NCBI RefSeq assembly: GCF_000377745.1
Contig: NZ_KB898711.1
Location: 124,001-188,000, forward strand
Source: Gilvimarinus chinensis DSM 19667
GTDB lineage: Bacteria > Pseudomonadota > Gammaproteobacteria > Pseudomonadales > Cellvibrionaceae
DNA length: 64,000 nt
Direction of reading: 5' to 3'
The position numbers and the translations under genes were made by a program. Within the stretch, counting starts at the first letter, position 1; each line of letters starts with the position of its first letter. A model generated the notes under the pieces. That model ran no database searches and had not been told where the DNA came from. It worked only from the letters and a program-made list of their open reading frames with translations. Below are positions 35,697-44,781 of this stretch, in pieces.

Positions 35697-36848
35697 ATGA
35701 ACTCAAACACCCCCACCCTCGCGCTTGCCTGCGACCTTATTTCCCGGCAATCAGTAACCCCGGAAGACGCCGGCTGCCAAGCATTGATGATCGAGCGCCT
35801 GCAACGCATCGGGTTTACCGTGCATCATCTACGCTACGGCGAGGTGGATAACTTTTGGGCAGTTCGCGGAGACTCCGGCCCGCTGCTCGCTTTTGCGGGC
35901 CATACCGATGTGGTTCCCACCGGGCCCGCCGAACAATGGCAATATCCTCCGTTTGAACCGTGCATCGTCGATGGCATGCTGTGCGGTCGCGGCGCTGCCG
36001 ACATGAAAGGCTCTTTGGCTTCAATGATTGTCGCCTGCGAGGAGTTTATCGCCCAGCAACCCGACCACAGCGGCCGTATCGGATTTTTGATTACCAGTGA
36101 TGAGGAAGGGCCGGCTGACAATGGCACGGTAAAAGTAGTGCAATGGCTGGAAGAGCAAGGCGAGAAAATAGACTGGTGTATTGTGGGGGAACCCTCCAGC
36201 ACAAATAAACTCGGGGATGTAATTAAAAATGGGCGTCGGGGTTCTCTCGGTGCAGAACTGACAGTAAAAGGTGTGCAAGGCCACGTGGCCTACCCGCATT
36301 TGGCGCAAAACCCCATCCACACACTGGCCCCCGCCCTGGCCGAGTTGACCGCGACCGAGTGGGATAAAGGCAACGATTTTTTTCCCGCCACAAGTTTCCA
36401 GGTTTCCAACTTCAATGCCGGCACCGGTGCCACTAACGTGATTCCAGGTAATGCCCATGTGGTTTTTAATTTTCGCTTTTCAACCGAAGTGACTGAAAAC
36501 CAGTTGCGCGAACGCACCGAAGAAATTTTAAAACGACACGGTGTTGTTTACGACATCCAATGGAAGCTGAGTGGACAGCCCTTCTTAACCGCTAAAGGTT
36601 CGCTAGTAGAAGCGGTAGTGAACGCCGTGGAAATAACAACGGGCTACAAACCAGAGCTTTCCACCAGCGGCGGCACCTCTGATGGGCGCTTTATTGCCCC
36701 TACCGGTGCACAAGTAGTAGAGCTAGGCCCTATTAACGACACCATCCATAAAGTGGATGAACGCATCAGCGCCGCTGATTTGAATCAGTTAACGCAAGTC
36801 TATCGCCGCACACTGGAAAATTTGCTCGGTAAATCAAGGCACCGGTAA
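35697..36848 (+). CDS. dapE: Succinyl-diaminopimelate desuccinylase
   Basis: A zinc hydrolase of lysine and meso-DAP synthesis, cleaving N-succinyl-LL-DAP. The roughly 383 aa protein shows M20 peptidase motifs: [12 protein letters not shown] (metal His/Asp), [12 protein letters not shown], catalytic EEGPADNG, and C-terminal [14 protein letters not shown] 35697 begins [19 protein letters not shown], the usual start, though the frame opens 32 codons earlier. Its 3' end overlaps the next convergent gene by 15 bp. Confidence 0.95.
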   Translation: MNSNTPTLALACDLISRQSVTPEDAGCQALMIERLQRIGFTVHHLRYGEVDNFWAVRGDSGPLLAFAGHTDVVPTGPAEQWQYPPFEPCIVDGMLCGRGAADMKGSLASMIVACEEFIAQQPDHSGRIGFLITSDEEGPADNGTVKVVQWLEEQGEKIDWCIVGEPSSTNKLGDVIKNGRRGSLGAELTVKGVQGHVAYPHLAQNPIHTLAPALAELTATEWDKGNDFFPATSFQVSNFNAGTGATNVIPGNAHVVFNFRFSTEVTENQLRERTEEILKRHGVVYDIQWKLSGQPFLTAKGSLVEAVVNAVEITTGYKPELSTSGGTSDGRFIAPTGAQVVELGPINDTIHKVDERISAADLNQLTQVYRRTLENLLGKSRHR

Positions 36849-37664
36849 ATAAATTGTCCGCCAGGCCGCAGCTTCAATCTGCTGCCTGGCCCACCGAAAT
36901 CTCGGTATTGAACCCATCAGCTCATCTACCGAGCCACTTCTCATTGCACGCTCAAGCCCTAGTGTGAGTCGCTCTCGCAATTGAACATTATTGTCTCGGA
37001 CAAAAAAATACACATCACTGGGGTAACTAATCACTAAATCCGGCACAATCGCCAAATCAAGCTCAGGACGGGCCTGTTGCTCTTGGCTGATTTGATAGAT
37101 GCCCCGCAGAAAATAATCGAATCGTCCCGCCGCCAGCATAGGGAATAACTGCTCATAGCCCACCGCGGTGACGGTCCGCAAATGATTATGCTTCAGTACG
37201 TCCACATCGGGCCACTGGGCTCCTAAACCGGCGGAAAATTTGCGCAAATGAGCTACAGTTTCAACCTCATTGAATCGGGCTACATCCTGCCGACGGACCA
37301 GCAGCATACGGTACTGACTTAACTCCCCAAGCAACCCCACCGGCACTCGGGCCAGCCCCTGCACAGACTCTTCAATGGAGGTATGCCACATAACATCGAC
37401 AGCCCCTTCCCGTACTGCCAACTGCAAGCGGCGATCCGCTAGCACTCTTGGAGGCTCCTGCACCGTGTAGCCCCCATACTCTTCACGGGTATAATCCAGG
37501 GCTAGCTGCAAAAGGCGCTTGAAATAATAAGTTTGATGGTTAATGTCATCGGAGTTGTAAACAGGGGCAATTATTAACTCCGGTGTTTTTTCGAAAGGTT
37601 CAACCCCGTGACACAGCGCTGCCAAAGCGTAAATCAGCACGCAAAAGCAGCAACGTTTAACCAT
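36834..37664 (-). CDS. Periplasmic amino-acid-type solute-binding-like protein
   Basis: A 276 aa exported protein resembling family 3 solute-binding proteins. It has a signal peptide ([16 protein letters not shown]) and a two-lobe pattern with [18 protein letters not shown] and the second-lobe [15 protein letters not shown]. It stands alone without permease or ATPase genes. Such orphans are common in this group and may act as sensors or have lost transport partners. No ligand can be named. Confidence 0.7.
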   Translation of the reverse strand: MVKRCCFCVLIYALAALCHGVEPFEKTPELIIAPVYNSDDINHQTYYFKRLLQLALDYTREEYGGYTVQEPPRVLADRRLQLAVREGAVDVMWHTSIEESVQGLARVPVGLLGELSQYRMLLVRRQDVARFNEVETVAHLRKFSAGLGAQWPDVDVLKHNHLRTVTAVGYEQLFPMLAAGRFDYFLRGIYQISQEQQARPELDLAIVPDLVISYPSDVYFFVRDNNVQLRERLTLGLERAMRSGSVDELMGSIPRFRWARQQIEAAAWRTIYLPVP

Positions 37665-37789
37665 ATTTTTTCCTCACTATCGAACGGCTAAACGAAATAA
37701 TAGCAAAACTCAGCCATTTGAGGCGTCTACCTCAGCCGGTATAATCCGCCAGCAATATAAATCACAACTTTTTAAGTTTAGGTCGGGCT

Positions 37790-39013
37790 TTGAATCAATA
37801 TTTGCATTTTATAAAATCCAGCTGGGCATTACTCGGCTTCGGCTTTTGCAGTATCTTTTGGGGCAATCTGGGCCAGTCTTTTTTTATCAGCTGGTACGGC
37901 TCTCAAGTTCAAAACTCACTCGAGTTAAGTGCCGCCCACTATGGAAGCCTATACTCAATCGGCACCTTGGGCAGCGCCATTACCATTGTGATCATTGGCG
38001 GCCTGATTGATCGCTGGCCTTTACGCCGCTTTACGATTTTGGTGGGCTCAGGCTTACTGATCGCTTGCCTGTTGTTTGCCAGTGCTGCCAACGCCATCAC
38101 CTTGCTGTTCGGCTTTTATCTGTTACGTCTATGCGGCCAGGGGCTCTTACCTCATGCAGCGCAAACCACCATGGCACGCCATTTTAATCAGCACCGCGGC
38201 AAAGCACTGAGTCTTGCCGCCAGCGGCGTACCGGTTGGCGAAGTCGTTTTACCATTACTGGCCGTCGCCCTCATTAGTACTATAGGGTGGCGCGGCAGCT
38301 GGGTCATGTTCGCCATTACCGTGCCCTTGCTTTATTTGCCTATCGCACTGTGCCTACTGCGCTGCGCACCACAAAACACTACCCTCCCCCCCATGTTAAA
38401 TCCTCAAGACCCCTCTCTTAATCTGGGGCGTCGCGCCATGCTCAGCGACTACCGCTTTTGGCTTGCGCTACCGGCAATACTGGCAGCGCCGTTTATGGTC
38501 ACCGGTGTTTTTATCCAGCAGGGGTTTATTCTTAGCGAAAAAGGCTGGACACCTCTTTGGCTTGCCAGCTGTTTTATCGTTTACGGCATGACTCACTGGC
38601 TCAGCTCTTTGGTGGCAGGCGTATTGATTGACGTCTTCAGCGCGCGCAAGCTGTTACCCTATATGCCCACCCCCTTATTGGCGGCATTATTGATACTCGG
38701 TTGCACTCAGGGGCAATGGGTTGCCCCGCTGTTCATGGCTCTACTGGGCGTGGCCATCGGTATCGCCAGCCCCATTACCGGCGCTTTGTGGGCCGAGGTG
38801 TACGGCACAGCCAGATTGGGTTCAATACGCTCACTTATGACGGCGTTTATGGTTTTCTCAACAGCCGCCTCACCGGTTTTATTCGGTGCCCTGATTGATC
38901 GCGGGGCCAGTCTTGCTTACTTGTTTGGTGGCTGTGCCGTGGCAGTTTTAGGCTCGATTGCGTTAGTCAGCTTTTCATACCCACGCAGCAAAAAACCAAC
39001 GTCGCTGGTATGA
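37790..39013 (+). CDS. MFS transporter of unknown substrate
   Basis: A 407 aa permease with about 12 membrane segments and MFS motifs (GGLIDRWPLRRFTILVGSG after TM2; ARHFNQHRGKALSLAASGVPVGE in the TM4-5 region). It resembles the oxalate/formate or monocarboxylate-like branch, but no diagnostic substrate motif is seen. The best start is TTG with AGG about 8 bp upstream; no ATG fits before TM1. It leads a rightward group with the next two genes, spaced 28 and 9 bp. Confidence 0.8.
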   Translation: MNQYLHFIKSSWALLGFGFCSIFWGNLGQSFFISWYGSQVQNSLELSAAHYGSLYSIGTLGSAITIVIIGGLIDRWPLRRFTILVGSGLLIACLLFASAANAITLLFGFYLLRLCGQGLLPHAAQTTMARHFNQHRGKALSLAASGVPVGEVVLPLLAVALISTIGWRGSWVMFAITVPLLYLPIALCLLRCAPQNTTLPPMLNPQDPSLNLGRRAMLSDYRFWLALPAILAAPFMVTGVFIQQGFILSEKGWTPLWLASCFIVYGMTHWLSSLVAGVLIDVFSARKLLPYMPTPLLAALLILGCTQGQWVAPLFMALLGVAIGIASPITGALWAEVYGTARLGSIRSLMTAFMVFSTAASPVLFGALIDRGASLAYLFGGCAVAVLGSIALVSFSYPRSKKPTSLV

Positions 39014-39041
39014 TGCCCCGAAACCAATAAAGGGATCTCAC

Positions 39042-39770
39042 GTGCGCCTGTCTTCAGTGCTTTGGCCTGTATTTTTTCTATGCCACTGGCTTCTGTGCGG
39101 CTTTATTGCCTGGCACCTGCTGGCCAAGGTGGATTTTGCCTACCCCTTGGCCTACCAAACCCTTGATATTGAGCAGCACATTCAAACCTATGGCCCGCAA
39201 AATCGTTATCGAGACGGCTTTGCCGATACCCATACTGAGCAACATATAGCGCTATTTGGCGAAATTAATCGAGCTATCCACAGCGAGCCGAACGCGCTGG
39301 CAAGCATCCACTACACCACGCGTCAAGGCAAGAAAGAGCGACTTTTGCGCAACGATGAAGTTATTCACTTAAAAGACGTCGCGCATCTGGTCGAGCTGGT
39401 ATACCGGGCAGGCTGGGTATCCCTCATACTGACACTCGCCAGCGCCGCGGTCCTGCTCTTCACCCGTGCATCGCTGCCAAAAGCGCTGAATGTTATCGCA
39501 AGTTTTACGGGCGTTATTGCATTAGCTTGCGTGGCAGTGTTTATGATTGGCCCTAAAAAGGTGTTTTATACCCTGCATACTTGGGTCTTCCCGCCCGAGC
39601 ACCCATGGTTTTTTTACTACCAAGATTCCCTGATGACCACCTTGATGAAAGCCCCAGACCTATTTGGCTTTATCGCCGTTTTGCTGCTGGTGGTGTGGAT
39701 GGCGCTGTGGGGAATCAGTTTATTGGCCATCGTGCGCCTGTGGCGCAGGGCTCCAACCGCTACACATTGA
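39042..39770 (+). CDS. DUF1461-like integral membrane protein
   Basis: A 242 aa membrane protein with GTG start. One membrane segment lies at the N-terminus, followed by a roughly 90-residue extracytoplasmic loop (including NDEVIHLKDVAHLV), then three more membrane segments toward the C-terminus. The EVIHLKDV segment and overall plan recall the DUF1461/TIGR01906 family. Function is unknown. It is probably cotranscribed with the MFS gene before it and the hydrolase after it. Confidence 0.65.
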   Translation: MRLSSVLWPVFFLCHWLLCGFIAWHLLAKVDFAYPLAYQTLDIEQHIQTYGPQNRYRDGFADTHTEQHIALFGEINRAIHSEPNALASIHYTTRQGKKERLLRNDEVIHLKDVAHLVELVYRAGWVSLILTLASAAVLLFTRASLPKALNVIASFTGVIALACVAVFMIGPKKVFYTLHTWVFPPEHPWFFYYQDSLMTTLMKAPDLFGFIAVLLLVVWMALWGISLLAIVRLWRRAPTATH

Positions 39771-39779
39771 GATCACTGT

Positions 39780-40517
39780 ATGATTATTCAAAACGAAACT
39801 GTCGATATTGCGACTCCCACAGGCATCATGCGTACCTACGTGTACAGGCCTGTTGCCGAAGGTCGCTTTCCTGCGATTATTTTCTACTCTGAAATTTTTC
39901 AGCAAACGGCCCCCATCGCCCGTTCAGCGGCCATTATGGCTGGCCATGGCTTTGTGGTATTGGTGCCGGAGGTGTTCCACGAGCTCAACCCGATCGGCAC
40001 CGTGCTGGCTTACGACGATGCAGGCAAAGACAAAGGCAACGAGGATAAGTTTACTAAGCCGCTCAAAGATCACGACAGCGACACCAATGCCATGCTGAGT
40101 TTTTTAGACACCACTGAATACTGTAACGGACACGTGGGTAGCATGGGTGTTTGCATTGGTGGACACCTGGCGTTTCGTGCCGCTCTCAACCCGCGCATAC
40201 AGGCAGCCTCTTGCCTGTATGCCACCGATTTGCACTCTAACACTTTGCCCACTGATGAGGAGGATCAAACACTGACGCGTTGCGGTGATGTGAAAGGCGA
40301 GTTGATGATGATCTGGGGCCGACAAGACCCCCATGTGCCAGACAACAGCCGCGCCGACATTAACACGGCTTTGCGCCAGGCTGGCTGCCACTTTACCTGG
40401 CATGAATTCAACGGCCAACATGCTTTTATGCGCGATGAAGGCGAGCGCTTTGACCCGGAGCTGGCGCTTAACGCTTACAAAATGTCTGTGGATTTGTTTC
40501 GCCGCACGCTGAACTGA
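39780..40517 (+). CDS. Dienelactone hydrolase-family protein
   Basis: A cytoplasmic alpha/beta-hydrolase with a cysteine nucleophile. The 245 aa protein has the catalytic triad Cys in GVCIGGHLAF, Asp in WGRQDPHVPD, and His in FNGQHAFMRD. Length and motifs match carboxymethylenebutenolidase (DLH) proteins, but no aromatic degradation genes are nearby, so the physiological substrate is unknown. It ends convergently with the NADAR gene; a hairpin CAAGCA/TGCTTG at about 40543-40569 could terminate both. Confidence 0.83.
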   Translation: MIIQNETVDIATPTGIMRTYVYRPVAEGRFPAIIFYSEIFQQTAPIARSAAIMAGHGFVVLVPEVFHELNPIGTVLAYDDAGKDKGNEDKFTKPLKDHDSDTNAMLSFLDTTEYCNGHVGSMGVCIGGHLAFRAALNPRIQAASCLYATDLHSNTLPTDEEDQTLTRCGDVKGELMMIWGRQDPHVPDNSRADINTALRQAGCHFTWHEFNGQHAFMRDEGERFDPELALNAYKMSVDLFRRTLN

Positions 40518-40576
40518 GGCGCGGCCTATATCGGCAAGGGCAAGCACTGCAACACAGGCAATGCTTGCCTTAAGCG

Positions 40577-41053
40577 CTAAGGCTCGGCGGCCTGCCGAGC
40601 CTCTTCGCGCAATTTATCCCGTACGTTCATCAACACTTTACCGTAGTGGTTTTCACCGCGTTTATCGCGACCGCACCCCCAGTAGTAATCGAACTGACTG
40701 TCTTCCACTAAGGATTCATCCCCCGTGGCGAGCAATCGCTCAGCAAGTTCTGGGTAAGTGCGCATTTTGATGTATACCGCGCGAGTCATGACAATGGGTT
40801 TTACCTGTTTCCAGTCACCGCGCTTTTTGCGAAACCAACCTCCAGAGGCCTTGCGGGCCGCGGCAACGTCGCTAGCGTTTCTAACCTTTTCTTGATCAGC
40901 AACCTTGCTGAACTGCATGGCCAGAAAATAATGTTCTACCGTGGGCCAGGCTTTGCCGTCCAACTCAAACGGGTGACTGGACACGCGACTGAAGCCGTCA
41001 TCCGGATTATCCATAGAAAAGTACACGGCCGTTGACGGGGCGGAATCAAACAT
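40577..41053 (-). CDS. NADAR domain protein (YbiA/DUF1768 family)
   Basis: NADAR proteins hydrolyse N-glycosidic bonds, for example in early riboflavin intermediates (YbiA) or in ADP-ribosyl guanine. The 158 aa protein shows the family features: N-terminal FSMDNPDDGFSRVSSHPFELDGK, AWPTVEHYFLAMQFSK, RAVYIKMRTYPELAERLLATGD, and YWGCGRDKRGENHYGKVLM. Its ATG overlaps the DHFR stop by one base (TGATG), so the two are translated from one message. A link to folate or riboflavin metabolism (both use GTP-derived pterin-like intermediates) is inference. Confidence 0.87.
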   Translation of the reverse strand: MFDSAPSTAVYFSMDNPDDGFSRVSSHPFELDGKAWPTVEHYFLAMQFSKVADQEKVRNASDVAAARKASGGWFRKKRGDWKQVKPIVMTRAVYIKMRTYPELAERLLATGDESLVEDSQFDYYWGCGRDKRGENHYGKVLMNVRDKLREEARQAAEP

Positions 41054-41547
41054 CAGTTGGCCCCACCAAGCTCTGCATCACGCTGCCAAATCTGATAACT
41101 GTAATCGATATTGGAGTAAAATTTCTGCTCAAAGACTTTATGTAATGAAGCGGGCAATTCGGGGAAGCTCACATCCCCCTCGGGGCGCGCATGAATAATC
41201 GACAAGTGCAGCGTGTCGATACGCGGCAATAACTGTCGATAAATTTGTCCGCCACCGGCCACCATCAAATGGTCTGTACGCTCGGCCATCGCTTCCAGCG
41301 CTTCCTCGATGGATGAAAATACACTTACCCCGTCGCTTTGCTCTACCGCTTTGCTGCGTGACACTACCGCGTACTGGCGGTTGGGCAGCTTGCCCATGGA
41401 CTCAAAAGTTGTGCGCCCTACCAAAAGCCACTGGTTAAACGTCAGCGCTTTAAATAAAAGCTGTTCGCCTTTGGCTTGCCATGGAATATCCGGGCCTGCA
41501 CCAATCACGCGGTTTTCTGCACACGCAGCCATCATTGATAATTTCAC
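41053..41547 (-). CDS. Dihydrofolate reductase, DfrA1-like
   Basis: It reduces dihydrofolate to tetrahydrofolate with NADPH. The 164 aa protein is unlike ordinary chromosomal FolA. From memory of the family, it aligns closely with the integron-borne trimethoprim-resistant DfrA1 group: GPDIPWQAKGEQLLFKA, FNQWLLVGRTTFESMG, LPNRQYAVVSRS, VAGGGQIYRQLL, ARPEGDVSFPELP and the end NIDYSYQIWQ. The usual Asp27 position is the Glu of KGEQ. Start is GTG with AAAGGA 7 bp upstream. It is followed directly by the NADAR gene, with no attC-like structure seen. Whether a second, conventional folA exists in the genome is unknown. Resistance is not shown by sequence alone. Confidence 0.88.
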   Translation of the reverse strand: MKLSMMAACAENRVIGAGPDIPWQAKGEQLLFKALTFNQWLLVGRTTFESMGKLPNRQYAVVSRSKAVEQSDGVSVFSSIEEALEAMAERTDHLMVAGGGQIYRQLLPRIDTLHLSIIHARPEGDVSFPELPASLHKVFEQKFYSNIDYSYQIWQRDAELGGAN

Positions 41548-41561
41548 GTTTTATCCTTTTA

Positions 41562-42184
41562 TTAAGAACTGCACGAAAGTATCGAACAGCCGGGTTTTAC
41601 TTTTGCCCACTTTGGGCGCTTTTGCGCATAGCGCTCATAGTCAGGTGGTGCACTGTAGTTTTTCAGTGCTTTCATTAGCTCATGCAGCTCAGTTAAATCC
41701 CCCTGCGCTGCCGATAGCATTGTAGCCACACTTGGGTTTGACCAATGACAGTGCGCGGCGGTATCTGATAGTAAGTGGATTTTAATACCAGCAAAGACGC
41801 CTGAACATTCACAGTCGCGGTGATTTTAGCCAAGTGACCGAAGAAAATCTGTCATATCGGCTCTACAAGCGAAACGGTTTAAACAGGTCATCCACCCCAT
41901 CGTCGTCAGCGTCAGAGCATTCTGCAAAACCAGCTTAGCAGCCTGCGACAACGACCAAATTCTTCGCTGCAAAAGCCCAAGGCCTCTCCTAACGCAGCGG
42001 CCTCTCTCCAGAGGAAACAATGCTTTGCCAACTGTCTGGCAACCTTGCGTGGGTGTCCAGGCAAGATGACCAGCTTATCGTAGAACTGGCCACTGTTGTC
42101 ATCCCGCCAGTTAATTTCCATAGCCGCTCCAGAATCTTTAACCCAATTCCAGCAGCATAAATCAGGCCTGAGTAGCAGGCAAAG
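41562..42184 (-). pseudogene. selO: Decayed selO (ydiU) remnant, C-terminal half
   Basis: SelO is a pseudokinase-fold protein AMPylase. No intact frame exists, but pieces in shifting frames follow SelO order. The last frame gives AAQGDLTELHELMKALKN, then PPDYERYAQKRPKWA and the end CSILSCSS, matching the family end (E. coli GDMTELHRLHEALRN, RPPDWGKRLEVSCSS). Another frame upstream has VWLQCYRQR (family WFARYRGR), another ADMTDFLRSL (SDYTRTFRML), and the right end reads NWRDDNSGQFYDK at the place of NHSDHQGRYSFDN. The conserved LRNWLAQ stretch between WLQCYRQR and the AAQGD is deleted. The N-terminal half is gone; the remnant starts right after the oxygenase stop. Confidence 0.65.
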
Positions 42185-42853
42185 TTAACCCGGCGGATCG
42201 AGATAGGTTGACGTGCTCGTGTTTACCCGAAACCAGCCTGCAATGCTGTAACGCTCCTGGCGCGCGGGCAAAACCTCATGGGGAAAGTCTTCGCTTAAGA
42301 ATACCACCAGGCGCCCACCCACAGGCGCTACCTGCTCCAAGACAGACTCGTCCGCCCTGTCGTAGAGCATAAGTTCGCCGCCATCGGTTTCACACCAGTT
42401 TTGATTCAAATAGAACACCGTAGATAACACACGGTTGGAGCGCCCCTTAAAAGCATCCCAGTGTTTTTTATAGAAGGTGCCCACGGGGTAGTAGGCCAAG
42501 TGACTTTCGTAGTCGAACAACCCCATAAACAGGCGTTGGTTTAATCCCTGGCGAATCATCGCCATGGTGTCGAGAAAAAACGCCGCTGCACCAGTACGCC
42601 CCTCAAGCCAGCAGATACGATCACCACGAACCTGTTTGGCGATGGTAAAATCATCCTGTCGGCCAATACCGGCACTTTTGAACTGACAATCCGGATGCTC
42701 AAACTCAGCGCGCAGCGACGCCACGGTGGGCGCACTAAATATATCGTCAAGCACGGCGTAGCCTTTCACCGTCAATTGATCGGCAAGCTCGTCCAGTAAC
42801 GATTCATCAACACGGGTGGTAAACTCGGAATCTAGGCAGGGGCTGTGTGTCAC
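42185..42853 (-). CDS. 2-oxoglutarate/Fe(II) dioxygenase, prolyl-hydroxylase-like
   Basis: A probable hydroxylase of the P4H/SM-20 superfamily. The roughly 222 aa protein carries the iron facial triad: His and Asp in KKHWDAF, distal His in EDFPHEVLPA, and the 2-oxoglutarate Arg in RYSIAGWFR. The N-terminal half is helical (ADQLTVKGYAVLDDIFSAPTVASLRAEF). GTG 42853 is preferred because AGAGGA lies 6 bp upstream; a TTG 18 codons earlier is also in frame. The target protein or small molecule is unknown. The C-terminal tail (NTSTSTYLDPPG) abuts the selO remnant. Confidence 0.82.
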   Translation of the reverse strand: MTHSPCLDSEFTTRVDESLLDELADQLTVKGYAVLDDIFSAPTVASLRAEFEHPDCQFKSAGIGRQDDFTIAKQVRGDRICWLEGRTGAAAFFLDTMAMIRQGLNQRLFMGLFDYESHLAYYPVGTFYKKHWDAFKGRSNRVLSTVFYLNQNWCETDGGELMLYDRADESVLEQVAPVGGRLVVFLSEDFPHEVLPARQERYSIAGWFRVNTSTSTYLDPPG

Positions 42854-42921
42854 AAGGGTTCCTCTAAGGCTGTGAGAGCTTATACCCCCGCTTCTGACAT
42901 TGCGCAAGCAAAAGCGACATC

Positions 42922-43182
42922 ATGCCATTAAAAGACAAGTTGATAACATTTTACTCGGCGCCTCTGGCACAAAGCTTTAAGCAGTTTCGCTTGGGTGCGG
43001 TGCTGTTTTTTGTAGGGCTTTTGCTGGTGTATCTGGCCTCACAGCTGCTGCAGCCGTCGTTAAGCCAGGAAATCGCCACTCTGATTGGCTTATGCGTGAT
43101 TGGCCTTGGGTTTGTGATTGCCATCAGCGCGCAAATGCGTATGTTGATTTCGCGGCTGATCGCTTTCTTGCGCAAGCGCTAA
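42922..43182 (+). CDS. Small two-segment membrane protein, unknown
   Basis: I do not recognise this 86 aa protein. It has a short amphipathic N-terminus, two membrane segments (LGAVLFFVGLLLVYLASQLL and ATLIGLCVIGLGFVIAISAQM) and a basic C-terminal tail (RLIAFLRKR), suggesting both ends face the cytoplasm. It is convergent with rsmJ and divergent from the oxygenase. Confidence 0.6.
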   Translation: MPLKDKLITFYSAPLAQSFKQFRLGAVLFFVGLLLVYLASQLLQPSLSQEIATLIGLCVIGLGFVIAISAQMRMLISRLIAFLRKR

Positions 43183-43197
43183 GCAATAGTAACCAGC

Positions 43198-43998
43198 TTA
43201 ATTCAAGGCCTCTGGAAACTTTTGTCGAGCGTAAATATCAAATCTGCCGGACTTCCCCTCTAAACGATAGCTGGGTGCCTGCTGCGCCAAATCCGGCGCG
43301 TTACGCGGGCGCTTAACCACCACCCGATAGCGCGCAGCGGCCAGAGCCCCTTGCAGCAAGTGGTCGGCATCTTCATCAGCACCCACTAAAGAATGAAAGG
43401 CTTTCATTTCCTTTTTAACCGCTGCGGATTTCTGCCGCTCGGGAAACATAGGGTCCAAATACACCACATCGTAGGAGGCGACGCTTTGCTGTAGTAGAGT
43501 TAGGGTATCGCCGAACGTTAACGTCAAACGGGCCAGAATATCAGCCAGCTCAGGGTCTGCTTCAATGGCCGCACGGGCTAAGCCGTCCTCTAACAATGCA
43601 TGTACTGCCGGGTTGCGCTCGTGCATTTGCACTCGAGCCCCTAGTGTTGCCAGAACAAAAGCGTCGCGACCGAGGCCCGCTGTGGCATCCAGTACATGTG
43701 GCCGCACCTTAGCCGTTATGCCTACCGCTTTCGCAATAGCCTGTCCTTTACCACCGCCGAACTTACGCCGGTGGTTAACAGCACCGGCAGCAAATTCAGC
43801 GCGCACCGGGCCCGGAGCTTTGCGGCCCGTTTGCTGCAAACTCAGGCCATTAACGTCAAAGACAAGGGCAAACTCAGGGCCGTCTTGTAGTTCATTAACA
43901 GCAAGATCAAACAGCAATTCCGCCCCCATCAGCCCGGCCAAATGGCTGGCGGCCGGACGCCGGGTGGCGGTATTACACACTACAACGATTTCAGTCAT
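43198..43998 (-). CDS. rsmJ: 16S rRNA (guanine-1516-N2)-methyltransferase RsmJ
   Basis: SAM-dependent methylation of G1516 in 16S rRNA. The 266 aa protein shows the SAM site [19 protein letters not shown], the catalytic-type motif [13 protein letters not shown], and [12 protein letters not shown], all characteristic of RsmJ (YhiQ). The conserved [16 protein letters not shown] segment is present. It is followed by an OmpA-like gene 6 bp away on the same strand (upstream in transcription). Confidence 0.92.
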   Translation of the reverse strand: MTEIVVVCNTATRRPAASHLAGLMGAELLFDLAVNELQDGPEFALVFDVNGLSLQQTGRKAPGPVRAEFAAGAVNHRRKFGGGKGQAIAKAVGITAKVRPHVLDATAGLGRDAFVLATLGARVQMHERNPAVHALLEDGLARAAIEADPELADILARLTLTFGDTLTLLQQSVASYDVVYLDPMFPERQKSAAVKKEMKAFHSLVGADEDADHLLQGALAAARYRVVVKRPRNAPDLAQQAPSYRLEGKSGRFDIYARQKFPEALN

Positions 43999-44004
43999 TC
44001 GGTT

Positions 44005-44652
44005 TTAACGCGGCACCAGTTCAATTTCCACGCGACGGTTTTGCGCGCGGCCAGATGAGGAAGAGTTACTGGCGATGGGATAGCGAGGCCCGTAGCCCAC
44101 CGCGTTCATACGACCGTAATCCACTTTGCGCTGCCCCAGGTATTCGCGCACGCTCTGCGCCCGCCGCTCACTGAGCATTTGATTGTAATTGTCCGAGCCA
44201 GTTGAGTCGGTATGCCCGGCAATATTCACATTGGTGTCTTTATACTCAGCCAACACCAGTGCGACGGAATCTAAAACATCGTGAAACTCCGGGCGAATGG
44301 AGTACTGGTCAGTTTCAAAGGTGATATTACCCGGCATAATCAATGAAATGGTGTTGCCATCGCGACGCACCTGCACACCACTGCCCTGCAGTTTCTGACG
44401 CAGTTCAGCCTCTTGGCGATCCATATAGTGGCCCACACCGCCACCAATAGCACCGCCTGCCACGGCACCTGTGAGTGCGCCTTTGCCCCGGTCTTTTTTA
44501 CTGGACGATGCAACTCCAATAGCGGCACCGGCCACCGCGCCAATGACCGCGCCTGTGGTTGAATTGGTGGTTTTTTGCTCTCCTGTGTAAGGGTCTGTGG
44601 TGGTGCAAGCCACTAAGCCTAAAACGCTGGCAATTGCGATTACTTTTTTCAT
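44005..44652 (-). CDS. OmpA-family lipoprotein with glycine-zipper region (YiaD-like)
   Basis: An outer-membrane lipoprotein tethering the membrane to peptidoglycan. The 215 aa protein has a lipobox (LGLVACTT), a Gly/Ala-rich zipper region (TGAVIGAVAGAAIGVASS, TGAVAGGAIGGGVGHYMD), and a C-terminal OmpA domain with NIAGHTDSTGSDNYNQMLSE and RRAQSVREYLGQ. ATG 44652 follows AGGAGTCAAG and gives the lipoprotein start; the frame opens 30 codons earlier without signal. It is cotranscribed with rsmJ. Confidence 0.88.
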   Translation of the reverse strand: MKKVIAIASVLGLVACTTTDPYTGEQKTTNSTTGAVIGAVAGAAIGVASSSKKDRGKGALTGAVAGGAIGGGVGHYMDRQEAELRQKLQGSGVQVRRDGNTISLIMPGNITFETDQYSIRPEFHDVLDSVALVLAEYKDTNVNIAGHTDSTGSDNYNQMLSERRAQSVREYLGQRKVDYGRMNAVGYGPRYPIASNSSSSGRAQNRRVEIELVPR

Positions 44653-44781
44653 CTTGACTCCTGAATCTGGCCAATGAATATCCGGTGATAATCCTATACC
44701 ATTGTCCGCTTGGGTACACTGGTCATTATCACATTTACACAACCACTCTTAACCCTCACTGAATACGGCAACAGAGACACA

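Noticed and set aside
41309-41725. A 138-codon plus-strand frame
   Set aside because: Mostly antisense to the DHFR gene and the selO remnant; the protein has no family resemblance.
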